Below are positions 54,645-63,851 of a stretch of DNA of 64,000 nt, in pieces (the first letter of the stretch is position 1; each line of letters starts with the position of its first letter). The stretch is from Bacillus_BD oryzisoli (GTDB lineage Bacteria; Bacillota; Bacilli; Bacillales; Cytobacillaceae), in contig NZ_CP137640.1 in NCBI RefSeq assembly GCF_036670025.1, positions 2,390,001-2,454,000 on the forward strand, in the 5' to 3' direction. The notes under the pieces are model-generated. The model worked only from the letters and a program-made list of their open reading frames with translations. It made no database searches and was not told the DNA's origin. A program made the translations under genes and the position numbers.

Positions 54645-55510
54645 ATGAATAAAGAGCAGCTAATTAACAGAATAAGTGATTTATCTATATGGAAAAAGGG
54701 GATCAACGAGCTCCACATAAACCTCTGCTTATTCTATATTCAATAGGGCAACTTCAAAGAGGGATGCCTCGTTTAATTGAATATAGTAAAGCTAGGGACA
54801 CGTTGAAAGAATTACTAATCGATTTTGGCCCATTGAGAAAATCATATCATCCAGAGCAGCCGTTTGTCAGATTAGTTAATGATGGAATCTGGGAACTGTC
54901 TGTCAATGTTAATTCAAGTAAATTTACCAACAAACAATTACTAGAAAATAATATAGCAGGTGGCTTTTCGCAAGCAGTCTATGATTTATTAATAAACGAT
55001 CGATTACTACAACAAGAGTTAGTTGAGATGATACTATCAACGCATTTTCCAGCAACCATACATGAGGATATTTTAGAATCCATTGGTATTGATTTTAATG
55101 TAAAAAAAATAAAGAATAGGGACCCAAAATTTCGAGAGAATGTATTACGGGCATACGAATACAGCTGCGCTATATGTGGATTTAATGTTCGATTAGGAAG
55201 TAAACTTGTAGGGATTGAGGCTGCACATATAAAGTGGCATCAAGCAGGTGAACCAGATATAGAGGAAAATGGTATTGCTTTATGTTCTCTCCATCACAAG
55301 CTTTTTGATATGGGCATTTTTACTATAAACAACGAGAGACGCTTCTTAGTTTCTGAATATGCCAACGGAAATAAAGGCTTCGAAGAATGGGTAATGAAAT
55401 ATCATGGTCAATTGATAAGAAATCCAATTCAGTCCTATTATGTTCCGAACCATAAATTTCTAGGCTGGCATATTCGTGAGGTATTTAAAGGACCATATAG
55501 AGCTGTATGA
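54645..55510 (+). pseudogene. Phosphorothioate-dependent HNH endonuclease, frameshifted near its start
   Basis: The gene starts at ATG 54645 (MNKEQLINRISDLSIWKK, after GAAGGAA). The run AAAAAGGGG at about 54692-54700 lacks one base, so GDQRAPHKPLLILYSIGQLQ continues in another frame. The rest is intact: an SBD-type sulfur-binding domain (about 1-150, SYHPEQPFVRL, NDGIWEL, SGGF-like AGGFSQAV) and a C-terminal HNH nuclease (CAICGFNVRLGSKLVGIEAA, HIKWHQAGEPD, LCSLHHKLFD). The family cuts DNA bearing phosphorothioate made by Dnd systems. No dnd genes are in the window. A shortened protein from ATG 54689 would lack the first helix. Confidence 0.85.
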
Positions 55511-55593
55511 TAATGAATAGTAAACTGAATGAGGTATATTAGAACTTCATGTGTTAACGTTAGAATTATTTGAAGAGGTGTAAAAAGTAAAAA

Positions 55594-58152
55594 ATGGATT
55601 TCGAATACCTGCAAAAACAACTATTAAAAGATTCATACATAGATATATCATTTCAAAAGTATATAGCATTTAAACAAACTGAACATTATGATGAGTCCTA
55701 TAAACAGGAAATTTTGCCACGGTTAAATGAATTTTTAAAAGGGCAGGAAATCAATGAATTAACGGTTGTAGATATTGTCAAAAAGATTCAAAAAGAAAAT
55801 CCCTCATCAGGAAGCTTTGTTCATTGGAGTAACACGGCGGATTTGGTTAAATATGCAGAGGATGAACCTGTGGAAGTTGCGGAATTAATGAACCAACTAT
55901 ACTATTCAGCTATACCAGTTGAAGAACGAATTGAAGGCTTTCGGAATAATGGAAAACAGTATAATCCCAATATTTCATTAGGTGCCCCTTTATTTGGCTA
56001 TCTATTAGCAGCCTTCGATTATAAGAAGTATCCACTGTATAAACAAGAGGTTTTTACAGATTTAAAGAAATCCTACGGAATTGATATGAAGCTAGGCCTC
56101 GTCGGCAGCAATTATGAAGCCTACTTGCAAATTTGCCAAATAACACTTGATCATTTTCAAACCAATTACCCCGACCTATCGATGTTAGACATTCAAGATT
56201 TCTTTTTCTGCAGTTCTCAATATAAAAAAATATATGTAGAAAGTGCAGTTGTTTATTTAGATAGATTAGCATCAGAATTAGCTCGATTCAAGAACCAGCC
56301 GTCCCAGTTATTAGATACTATTATTGGATTTGATCGAGAGCAATTGATATCTTTAAGAAATCGTTATCAAAATACGGAAAAAATTAATCGCATTCGATTT
56401 TTGCTGATCGATCGAATTTTGGAAACGGGTTCCATTCAAATGGATGAATTGGAAAAGTTGAAAAATGAAGTAAATGAAAGATATGAGACCAATATATTAC
56501 AAGCATGGAATAACTACTTTATCTTGTTTGAGCTATATTATGCTGACAAAAAAGAGAAGGTGAGAGAAGAACTTCGTAAAATACATCAGTCAATTCGCAG
56601 TATAGAAGAATTTAAAGAGTTGAAATTTGTTGAAGACAAGGTATTGAATGGATTTAACTGGAATCAGAATTTTGGTGGTTCCGAATGCTGGCTAGCGGTA
56701 TATGAAGCTTCTTATAGCAATCACCGGACAGCGCCGCAATTTTTTGTTTCAATTGCTGAGAAGGGAATTCGTTATGGATTATTATATGGAGATCAACATC
56801 CTAACAGAGGTCAAAACGATCTGATCATGCATTCTGATGTTGAAACTTTTACATATGAGGATTTCGAACAAAAGATGGTTGATGTTTTAAATCAGTTTCG
56901 AAGTTCAGATCATGTAGTCGAACCAAGAGAACCTTATGAATTAGAACAAGAAATCAGTACAGAAACGTGGGTTGAGCTCCTTCAAAGGAAGGACATCTTT
57001 CATGACTTTGATCTCGTTTATATTCATAAGATGTATGAACTGGGGGGAGAAGCAACGGCAACGCAATTGGCAGAGGCGTTAGATAAGCATTTTTCTTCAT
57101 TTAATACACCTGTTGTCCAGCTGGCCAAACGGATCCTTCAAGCTGTGAATCAGAATCCTCCTAAAAGGAATGATCGTAGAGATATTTATTGGAGTGTATT
57201 GTTTACGGGTGAAGCTGCTGAGAATGGGCATTTTATATGGAGGCTGAAACCAAATCTAAAAGTAGCCGTTGAAGCGATTGGACAAACTGTGAAGAATGAA
57301 ACGTTTGAAACCTATACAAAAGAAGAATTTTTAAAGGAAGTCTTCATGGATGAAGATCAGTACGAAACAACCATCAATCTGCTTCATTATAAGAAAAATA
57401 TCATTTTGCAGGGACCTCCTGGAGTTGGGAAAACTTTTGCTGCGAAACGGCTTGCTTATTCATTAATGGGGATAAAAGATACCAACCGAGTAGAGATGGT
57501 CCAATTTCACCAAAATTATGCATACGAAGATTTTGTCATGGGGTATAGGCCTACTGAACAAGGGTTTATCCTTCAAAGTGGGATTTTCTTTGATTTTTGC
57601 CAGGAAGCAATCGCCAATCCTGAGAAGTCCTATTTCTTTATTATTGATGAAATCAATCGTGGCAATTTATCAAAGATTTTTGGCGAACTCTTCATGTTGA
57701 TTGAACGAGATAAGCGTGATGAATATGTGACGATGGGTTATTCAAAAGAAAAGTTTACTGTACCTAGTAATGTGTATTTGATTGGAACCATGAATACAGC
57801 TGATCGTTCCTTAGCGCAATTAGAAGTCGCCCTTCGCCGCAGGTTTGCTTTTGTCGCACTTGGACCAGTTTTTAATGAAAAATGGAGCTATCATTTGCAA
57901 ACGTCCGGTGTATCTGAACAAATGATTAAGCGGATTTTATATATAGTGGAAAATGTGAATAAGGAAATTATAGAAGATTTCCAATTAGGAAGAGGCTATG
58001 CCATTGGTCATTCCTTTTTTACCTCAAAGCCTGAAAATATGAATGAAGAAACATGGTTTAAAGGGATTCTCAACTATGAAATTAAACCGCTGTTAGAGGA
58101 ATATTTCTTTGATCGTCCCGAAGTCATCCAAGCATTACTTGAGGATATGTAA
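55594..58152 (+). CDS. mcrB: McrB-type AAA+ GTPase with long N-terminus, system 2
   Basis: The 852-residue protein has an N-terminal region of about 580 residues: a helical part (DIVKKIQKENPSSGSFVHWS), then a domain with GGSECWLAVYEASYSNHRTA that resembles the DUF3578/MrcB_N substrate reader. The AAA+ domain has GPPGVGKT (about 607-614), FFIIDEINRGNLSKIFGELF (about 681-700) and MNTADRS (about 733-739). It is much longer than system 1, so it probably recognises a different modification. ATG follows GAAGAGGTGTAAAAAGTAAAA. mcrC follows at once. Confidence 0.92.
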   Translation: MDFEYLQKQLLKDSYIDISFQKYIAFKQTEHYDESYKQEILPRLNEFLKGQEINELTVVDIVKKIQKENPSSGSFVHWSNTADLVKYAEDEPVEVAELMNQLYYSAIPVEERIEGFRNNGKQYNPNISLGAPLFGYLLAAFDYKKYPLYKQEVFTDLKKSYGIDMKLGLVGSNYEAYLQICQITLDHFQTNYPDLSMLDIQDFFFCSSQYKKIYVESAVVYLDRLASELARFKNQPSQLLDTIIGFDREQLISLRNRYQNTEKINRIRFLLIDRILETGSIQMDELEKLKNEVNERYETNILQAWNNYFILFELYYADKKEKVREELRKIHQSIRSIEEFKELKFVEDKVLNGFNWNQNFGGSECWLAVYEASYSNHRTAPQFFVSIAEKGIRYGLLYGDQHPNRGQNDLIMHSDVETFTYEDFEQKMVDVLNQFRSSDHVVEPREPYELEQEISTETWVELLQRKDIFHDFDLVYIHKMYELGGEATATQLAEALDKHFSSFNTPVVQLAKRILQAVNQNPPKRNDRRDIYWSVLFTGEAAENGHFIWRLKPNLKVAVEAIGQTVKNETFETYTKEEFLKEVFMDEDQYETTINLLHYKKNIILQGPPGVGKTFAAKRLAYSLMGIKDTNRVEMVQFHQNYAYEDFVMGYRPTEQGFILQSGIFFDFCQEAIANPEKSYFFIIDEINRGNLSKIFGELFMLIERDKRDEYVTMGYSKEKFTVPSNVYLIGTMNTADRSLAQLEVALRRRFAFVALGPVFNEKWSYHLQTSGVSEQMIKRILYIVENVNKEIIEDFQLGRGYAIGHSFFTSKPENMNEETWFKGILNYEIKPLLEEYFFDRPEVIQALLEDM

Positions 58153-58153
58153 T

Positions 58154-59185
58154 ATGGATAGTCTATTCAAAGTACCGATTCGAAATTTATTCTGCATGCT
58201 CAGCTATGTGAATGAAAGTCTCGAGTTAATAGAGAGTTTGAATGATGTAGATGAGGATCTGATAACATTTGATTTTATTGTGAACCAATTTTTAAAGGAA
58301 GTAGAAATAATAAATCGACGAGGATTTGTGAAGGATTATGTATCGGTGATTGAAACCACTGGCAGAGTAGGCGGTCGTGTGATGATGACTGAATCGATGT
58401 CCTATATATTGGCAAGACAGCCGGTTGTTGTTTGCGAAAAGGATCATTACACGGCAAATATTTTACTCAATCAAATCATGAAAAGCACATTGCAAGCCAT
58501 TTGTAAAAATCGGTTCGTAAAAAAAGAGACAAGAATGACAAGTTTTGCCTTTCTTGATTATTTTCCCGAGGTCGATTCACCACCCATTACAAAGGGGATG
58601 TTTTCAAGAATCTATTTTGGCAGACATAATGTCTATTATCGAAGAATGATCCATCTTGCACGTTTATTACATGAATTGACCTTATTATCCCATAAAAATG
58701 GAAATTGGAGTTTGTTTTCTGCGGAGCTAGATGAAGCATCTTTGAATTCTATTTTTGAGAAGTTTTTATTGAACTTCTATCGCATTGAACAAGAGGATTA
58801 CCGAGTTTCTTCAGAGGTAATGCAATGGAATCTGAAAGGCAATCGAACATTATTGCCGTCTATGAGGACGGACATCTCGTTAACGCATAAAAATGGTCTT
58901 GAGAAAATCGTTATGGATGCTAAGTTCTATAAAAATGTATTTCAGGAGCATTTTGGAAAGGCTTCCTTTCATAGTCATAATCTGTATCAGCTTTTTACTT
59001 ATCTTATGCATCAGCCCAAGGAGAGCAATCTAAGAGGAATTTTAATTTATCCATTTAATGGAGCAGAAGTGAATGAAACTTATCGTTGGGATGAACGGAT
59101 TACGATGGAAGTGAAAACGGTGAATTTGGATGATTCTTGGAAGGGGATTTATGAGAGATTGATGAATTTACTTTATGAATGCTAG
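58154..59185 (+). CDS. mcrC: McrC-type nuclease subunit, system 2
   Basis: The 343-residue protein starts FKVPIRNLFCMLSYVNESLE, typical of McrC. The PD-(D/E)XK core is LPSMRTDISLTHKNGLEKIV followed by MDAKFY (about 254-259). The frame opens earlier inside mcrB, but the ATG at 58154, one base after the mcrB stop, is natural. It works with the long McrB upstream. Confidence 0.92.
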   Translation: MDSLFKVPIRNLFCMLSYVNESLELIESLNDVDEDLITFDFIVNQFLKEVEIINRRGFVKDYVSVIETTGRVGGRVMMTESMSYILARQPVVVCEKDHYTANILLNQIMKSTLQAICKNRFVKKETRMTSFAFLDYFPEVDSPPITKGMFSRIYFGRHNVYYRRMIHLARLLHELTLLSHKNGNWSLFSAELDEASLNSIFEKFLLNFYRIEQEDYRVSSEVMQWNLKGNRTLLPSMRTDISLTHKNGLEKIVMDAKFYKNVFQEHFGKASFHSHNLYQLFTYLMHQPKESNLRGILIYPFNGAEVNETYRWDERITMEVKTVNLDDSWKGIYERLMNLLYEC

Positions 59186-59266
59186 ATATAATGAAACATT
59201 AAATTCATTCCAATTAAATGTTGGATTAATAAATTGCTTTTTAAACATATATGGAGCTGATATTAT

Positions 59267-60250
59267 ATGACAAAGTGGTGGATGATTCGTGCTGGTGATA
59301 AAAATGAGCTGATTCCAATTTGGCTAGAAAAAGGGATTGCTTCAATTGGATGGCCGCAATTGGAAAATCCTAAACAATATCAAAAGAAAGGAGAAATGCT
59401 GAGAAAGGCGGATATTGTTTATCCTGAGTCAAAGCCTCAATCAAGAAATAGCTGGGTTAATCAAGTCTGGCGGTTTAGTACAGAGATACAGACTGGAGAC
59501 AGAGTGATATCCTATTCCAAAGAAAAAAGAGAATACATAGTCGGCACCGTAATAGAACAACATTTTTATGATCCTACTGTAGGACATCCTGAATATCCAA
59601 ACATCATTAAAGTCAATTGGGAACATACAACTGTTGAAAGAGATTTGTTAACACAATCAGCCAAAAATAGCTTAGGTTCAACTTTAACTGTTTTTCGTAT
59701 TGACCAGTGGGGAAAGGAAATAGAGCAGTTGTTAAAAAACCCTTCTTTAGTATTTACAGACGAAAATGATGATAATGAAGAAAATGAAGTTGTGGAAGAC
59801 TTTGTGGCTAAAGCTTTGGTGATGATAGAGGATAAAGTAGATAAATTAGATCCTTGGCAGATGCAGGAATTGGTTGGCGGGCTTTTGGAAGCAATGGGTT
59901 ACAACGTTCGCATCAGCCCAAAAGGTCCTGATGGTGGAGTAGATGTATTAGCTTATAAAGATGCGTTTGGTTTTGAAAAACCAATTATAAAAGTACAAGT
60001 AAAACACCGCAAAAGTTCAGCTTCAGCTCCTGAAATACAGCAATTATTAGGTGCCAACCCAATAGATGCTAACAGTCTATTTGTTTCAACAGGAGGTTTT
60101 ACATCACATGCTGAAGCAGTAGCAAAACATAACTCCGTACGTCTAGTTGATTTAGAAGAATTGGTAAGGTTAATTGTTGATTGGTATGAAAAAATGCCAA
60201 ATGATAAACGAGTACTGCTGCCGTTACAGAAGGTGTATGTACCTGAATAA
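59267..60250 (+). CDS. Mrr-like endonuclease with N-terminal PUA/EVE-type domain
   Basis: The 327-residue protein's N-terminal part (about 1-150: WWMIRAGDKNELIPIWLEKG, IASIGWPQL, TGDRVISYSKEKREYIVGTV) resembles the PUA/EVE-like reader of modified bases. The C-terminal Mrr catalytic domain has DPWQMQELVGGLLEAMGYNV, GPDGGVDVLAYKD (Asp about 225) and IIKVQVKHRKSS (Gln-X-Lys, about 244-246). It is a type IV enzyme. Monocistronic, AT-rich spacer, weak GGAGCTGATATT site. Confidence 0.88.
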   Translation: MTKWWMIRAGDKNELIPIWLEKGIASIGWPQLENPKQYQKKGEMLRKADIVYPESKPQSRNSWVNQVWRFSTEIQTGDRVISYSKEKREYIVGTVIEQHFYDPTVGHPEYPNIIKVNWEHTTVERDLLTQSAKNSLGSTLTVFRIDQWGKEIEQLLKNPSLVFTDENDDNEENEVVEDFVAKALVMIEDKVDKLDPWQMQELVGGLLEAMGYNVRISPKGPDGGVDVLAYKDAFGFEKPIIKVQVKHRKSSASAPEIQQLLGANPIDANSLFVSTGGFTSHAEAVAKHNSVRLVDLEELVRLIVDWYEKMPNDKRVLLPLQKVYVPE

Positions 60251-60348
60251 TTTTTAGGTTGGGTAAGTATCAAATTGTTCCTTGTTCCGTTTTTGTTATA
60301 TAAAGCAGTGGGACGCTACAGGCGAAATGTCTTGACTTGAATCAATTC

Positions 60349-60396
60349 GACGGTTCTTCCGTTTCATCTTCGTGTAATGAAACGGGAGAACCATCC
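60349..60396. repeat. REP-like palindrome, family B
   Basis: GACGGTTCTTCCGTTTCAT pairs with ATGAAACGGGAGAACCATC around CTTCGTGTA. It has the same arms as the repeat after gshF. Confidence 0.78.
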
Positions 60397-60397
60397 C

Positions 60398-60642
60398 TAT
60401 ATCACATTGGAGAAGTTAAGTATACTACAAGTACTGATTACACGATAACGGGTTTACGTGAACTAGTGGATTATATGAAGCTGATAAAAGATAAAAAGAA
60501 TAATTTTTTAGACGAAAACGCTAAAGTAGAGATTTATGGGATGCTATTTAGTGATTGTAAATTGGCTAATGACATAGAGGTAGCCAAACTTTTAAATTTT
60601 TATGAACCTGATGTTGTGAAAAAGTGCGATGTATTTCATTGA
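60398..60642 (+). pseudogene. C-terminal nuclease-like fragment joined to a repeat
   Basis: The frame enters from the repeat and reads YHIGEVKYTTSTDYTITGLR, ELVDYMKLIKDKKNNF and a tail VEIYGMLFSDCKLANDIEVA, ending TGA/TAA region at 60642. EVK within a beta strand resembles the E-X-K half of a PD-(D/E)XK core. The 5' part is replaced by the family B repeat. Any translation from the ATG at 60337 inside the repeat would be spurious. Confidence 0.45.
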
Positions 60643-60917
60643 ACTATTAGTCTTCTCATTTGGGGAAGGTTATTTTTTATTTCTACAAATTAATTTCATT
60701 TTCCATTTATAACTATTAAATAGTGAATTTATAATAGGTATTTAGTATTATTGAATCATGGAAATATAACTATATTTTAAGAAATTAAAATATGTTTAAT
60801 GATAATATAAGTGGTTGTTTTAATGGCTGTGGCATTGAGAAGAGAAAATTATGGTCCTAATTACCCGAGGAGAAAGGGCCGATAGAGGTTAAAGAAGAAA
60901 TAAAAGAAGAGGAAACG
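60643..60917. other. Gene-free stretch with possible 5' relic of the SleB gene
   Basis: AT-rich. The hydrolase frame is open back to 60861 (LPEEKGPIEVKEEIKEEETV) with no start before it. Confidence 0.4.
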
Positions 60918-61301
60918 GTGGAACCAGCCATTTCTCTTTCTAATGAAGAAAAAGACTTATTTGCTAGATTAGTAGAAGCAGAAGCAAAAGGTGAATCTTA
61001 TGAAGGAAAAGTAGCCGTTTCGACGGTTGTCTTAAATTGGGTGGAGTTTCCCGAGTTTCCAGATACGGTGACAAATGTCATTAATGAGGTGGTAGGCAAT
61101 GCCTATGCCTCAGTACAACAAAACGGTGAAATCAACAAACCTGCGTCAGATGACTCAATACGAGCTGTGGAAGAAGCACTAACAAGAAAAGATCGTTTAC
61201 ATGACTCCATTTACTTCTATAATCCAGAGATTGCAACAGATACTTGGATTCGCAGCCGTGAAGTCGTTACAACGATTGGAAACCACGTCTTTGCGAAATA
61301 A
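60918..61301 (+). CDS. SleB/CwlJ-type cell wall hydrolase, possibly 5'-truncated
   Basis: The 127-residue product is the Hydrolase_2 domain: LFARLVEAEAKGESYEGKVA, VSTVVLNWVEFPEFPDTVTN, SIRAVEEALTRKD, SIYFYNPEIATDTWIRSREV, NHVFAK. The Glu in EAEAKGE is the likely catalytic residue of spore cortex lytic enzymes. The usual signal peptide and cell-wall-binding repeats are missing; the frame runs upstream without a start. A GTG at 60918 with AAGAGGAAAC could serve, giving a CwlJ-like cytosolic form; otherwise it is a remnant. Confidence 0.75.
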   Translation: MEPAISLSNEEKDLFARLVEAEAKGESYEGKVAVSTVVLNWVEFPEFPDTVTNVINEVVGNAYASVQQNGEINKPASDDSIRAVEEALTRKDRLHDSIYFYNPEIATDTWIRSREVVTTIGNHVFAK

Positions 61302-61308
61302 GGAATAA

Positions 61309-61366
61309 GGGAACGGTTCGAGGTCACTGAAAAATCCACTGTTTTCAATGGTCCCGAACCGTTTCC
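61309..61366. repeat. REP-like palindrome, diverged family B
   Basis: GGGAACGGTTCG (61309-61320) and CGAACCGTTTCC (61355-61366) are near-perfect arms with further pairing of CACTGAAAA and TTTTCAATG inside. It could double as terminator of the hydrolase gene. Confidence 0.7.
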
Positions 61367-62152
61367 GAACCAATAAGGTTACACTTTATTTTAAAAATAT
61401 TCCTTCAGTAATTCAATAATGAAACTAAAATTTATTATACTAACAATCCTTTTAAGCATATGAATTTCCTGGAATTTTAGTGTAAAATACAGAATGAAAG
61501 CTATATTGCTTTGACACTAGTCGAAGCATATGGAAAAACCCCCTATGGTTTGGTGTCTAGTCAACATCCAATATTCCATTTAGGGGGTTTTTCATGTTTG
61601 GACAATGTATGGCTTTAAACCATTTAATAAACAGCTAATTGTACTAGTGAAACGAAGGGACATCAAAGAGCTCCGAGTCCATGGACACATTAAAAGCGAC
61701 CATTCGCCTAAAAAAATAAATCCCGCATAAGTGTATACGGATAGAATCAACCAAGTTACATTAGGGCTTACCTTTGGTCTACGAAAGTTGAGCTAACATT
61801 ATAGACAAATTTTAGTTGGTGACAGTTCTTATTTCACTCATCTGAATTTACTGAATATTAAAACTTTAATTATTTTTATTAATAGCTCTAACACTTGATA
61901 CAAAGGGATTCTATGCTTGTTTTATCAAATCTATTATACTTATACGTCCTTGAATCTTAATAAATATTTTGATAGCTTAGACCATAACCATAAGCGGTGA
62001 ACGATTTTTGTATTGATTCCTGTACAAGTTAATTCAGTAGTATCTTCCGTCACCCCTTCTTTGGGAAAGTAAATTTTGAAATTTTTTTGTGCAGGATTAA
62101 CTGATTCTTGCTTCACTTTATTGGTGAAAAATAATATTAAAGGAGAGATAGG
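61367..62152. other. Gene-free stretch upstream of putP
   Basis: Holds a large hairpin at 61534-61592 and otherwise AT-rich DNA with stops in all frames. The putP promoter should lie in the last 150 bases; no clear box. Confidence 0.4.
61534..61592. terminator. Long hairpin with poly-C/poly-G arms
   Basis: AAAAACCCCCTA (61534-61545) pairs perfectly with TAGGGGGTTTTT (61581-61592); inside, TTTGGTGT pairs with ACATCCAA. The A-run/T-run flanks allow termination in both directions. No gene ends close by, so it may belong to a lost element. Confidence 0.6.
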
Positions 62153-63634
62153 ATGGGTATTGGAGTTTATATTTCTTTAGCAATCTATTTTATTGGGATG
62201 TTGTTGATTGGGTATTACGCCTATAAGAAATCAACAGATAATATTGAAGGGTATATGTTAGGTGGACGCGGTTTAGGACCTGCTGTAACAGCGCTTTCAG
62301 CTGGCGCATCAGATATGAGTGGATGGATGCTTATGGGCTTACCAGGAGCAATGTATGTAACAGGTATGTCCAGTCTATGGCTTTCTGTTGGTTTATGCCT
62401 AGGAGCTTATCTTAACTATATCCTTGTAGCACCACGATTAAGAACTTATACAAAAGTAGCAAACGATTCAATTACGATCCCCGACTTCTTCGAAAATCGC
62501 TTTAAAGATAAAACGAGAATACTACGATTAGTTTCAGCCATTGTTATTATCATCTTCTTTACACTTTACACATCAGCAGGTATGGTGTCTGGTGGTGTAC
62601 TTTTTGAATCTGCCTTTGATTTAGATTATAAAATAGGGTTATTTGTCACAGGTGGGGTTGTTGTAGCTTATACGCTTTTCGGTGGATTTTTAGCGGTTAG
62701 TTTAACGGATTTTGTTCAAGGAATTATTATGTTTGTAGCTCTTGTATTGGTACCAATTGTCGCCTTTACAGATTTAGGTGGTATACAGCCTACCTTCGAT
62801 GTTATTCGTGAAATAGATCCTACTCTGCTCGATTTCTTTAAAGGTACAACTGTTATCGGGATTATCTCATTATTGGCATGGGGCTTGGGATATTTTGGGC
62901 AGCCGCATATCATCGTTCGTTTTATGGCAATTACCTCAGTAAAAGAGTTAAAGCCTGCACGTCGAATTGGGATGGGCTGGATGATTATTTCGATCATTGG
63001 TGCAATGTTTGTAGGTCTTGTTGGAATTGCATATGTAAATCAAAGAGGTGTTACACTTGAGGATCCTGAAACAGTTTTTATCATGTTCTCAAATGTATTA
63101 TTCCACCCGTTTATTACTGGCTTTTTACTTTCAGCAATTTTAGCAGCAATTATGAGTACAATTTCTTCTCAGCTTCTAGTTACATCTAGCGCATTAACAG
63201 AAGATATTTATAAAACATTCTTTAAACGAGATGCAGCTGATAAACAACTCGTTCGAATTGGTCGTTTAGCTGTACTACTTGTTTCGATAATAGCAATCTT
63301 ATTATCCTTAACACCAAATAATACAATTCTAAATTTAGTTGGGTATGCATGGGCAGGATTCGGTTCAGCATTTGGTCCAGCAATCCTATTAAGCTTGTAT
63401 TGGAAACGTATGAATGTCTGGGGTACGCTTGCAGGAATAATTGTTGGTGCATTCACGGTTATTATTTGGATCAGTAATGAGGCTCTTAAAGGATTTATGT
63501 ATGAAATGATTCCAGGCTTTATCTTGTCATTAGTAGCAATCATCATTGTAAGCATCCTAACTGCCAAACCTTCAACAGAGGTCGACACAGAGTTTGATGA
63601 AATGAAAGAAACATTGAAAGCTGAGCTTAAATAA
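62153..63634 (+). CDS. putP: Sodium/proline symporter PutP
   Basis: The 493-residue SSF-family transporter has about 13 membrane helices, with GYMLGGRGLGPAVTALSAGA and SDMSGWMLMGLPGAMY (sodium- and proline-binding region), RFKDKTRILR, GGFLAVSLTDFVQG and WAGFGSAFGP. It takes up proline with sodium for nutrition and osmoprotection. The length is typical. AAAGGAGAGATAGG precedes the ATG. Confidence 0.95.
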   Translation: MGIGVYISLAIYFIGMLLIGYYAYKKSTDNIEGYMLGGRGLGPAVTALSAGASDMSGWMLMGLPGAMYVTGMSSLWLSVGLCLGAYLNYILVAPRLRTYTKVANDSITIPDFFENRFKDKTRILRLVSAIVIIIFFTLYTSAGMVSGGVLFESAFDLDYKIGLFVTGGVVVAYTLFGGFLAVSLTDFVQGIIMFVALVLVPIVAFTDLGGIQPTFDVIREIDPTLLDFFKGTTVIGIISLLAWGLGYFGQPHIIVRFMAITSVKELKPARRIGMGWMIISIIGAMFVGLVGIAYVNQRGVTLEDPETVFIMFSNVLFHPFITGFLLSAILAAIMSTISSQLLVTSSALTEDIYKTFFKRDAADKQLVRIGRLAVLLVSIIAILLSLTPNNTILNLVGYAWAGFGSAFGPAILLSLYWKRMNVWGTLAGIIVGAFTVIIWISNEALKGFMYEMIPGFILSLVAIIIVSILTAKPSTEVDTEFDEMKETLKAELK

Positions 63635-63715
63635 GAGAAAAATTTAGTTAAAAGCCATCCGGATTAGTAACATTAAGAAATACAACGTTTCAACCTGGGA
63701 CTGAATTGAAGCGAA

Positions 63716-63851
63716 GGGACGGTTCTCGTGTTTCTACAATGAGGATTATAGGTATTGTTCAAGTTTAACTTGAAGAAAATCAAAAAATTCCCTGTAGAGA
63801 GTTATCTCCACACAGATATTGATTTAATGATTGAAATGGCAGAACCGTCCC
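63716..63851. repeat. Separated family B arms
   Basis: GGGACGGTTCTC (63716-63727) and AGAACCGTCCC (63841-63851) are inverted arms 113 bases apart; the right arm is followed by a tandem GGCGTTTCCC unit. The composite layout resembles a paired REP unit. Confidence 0.6.

Noticed and set aside
10467..60642. Integrative element with integrase and att sites
   Set aside because: No integrase, recombinase other than the IS110 transposases, conjugation or phage structural gene is present, and no flanking direct repeats were found.
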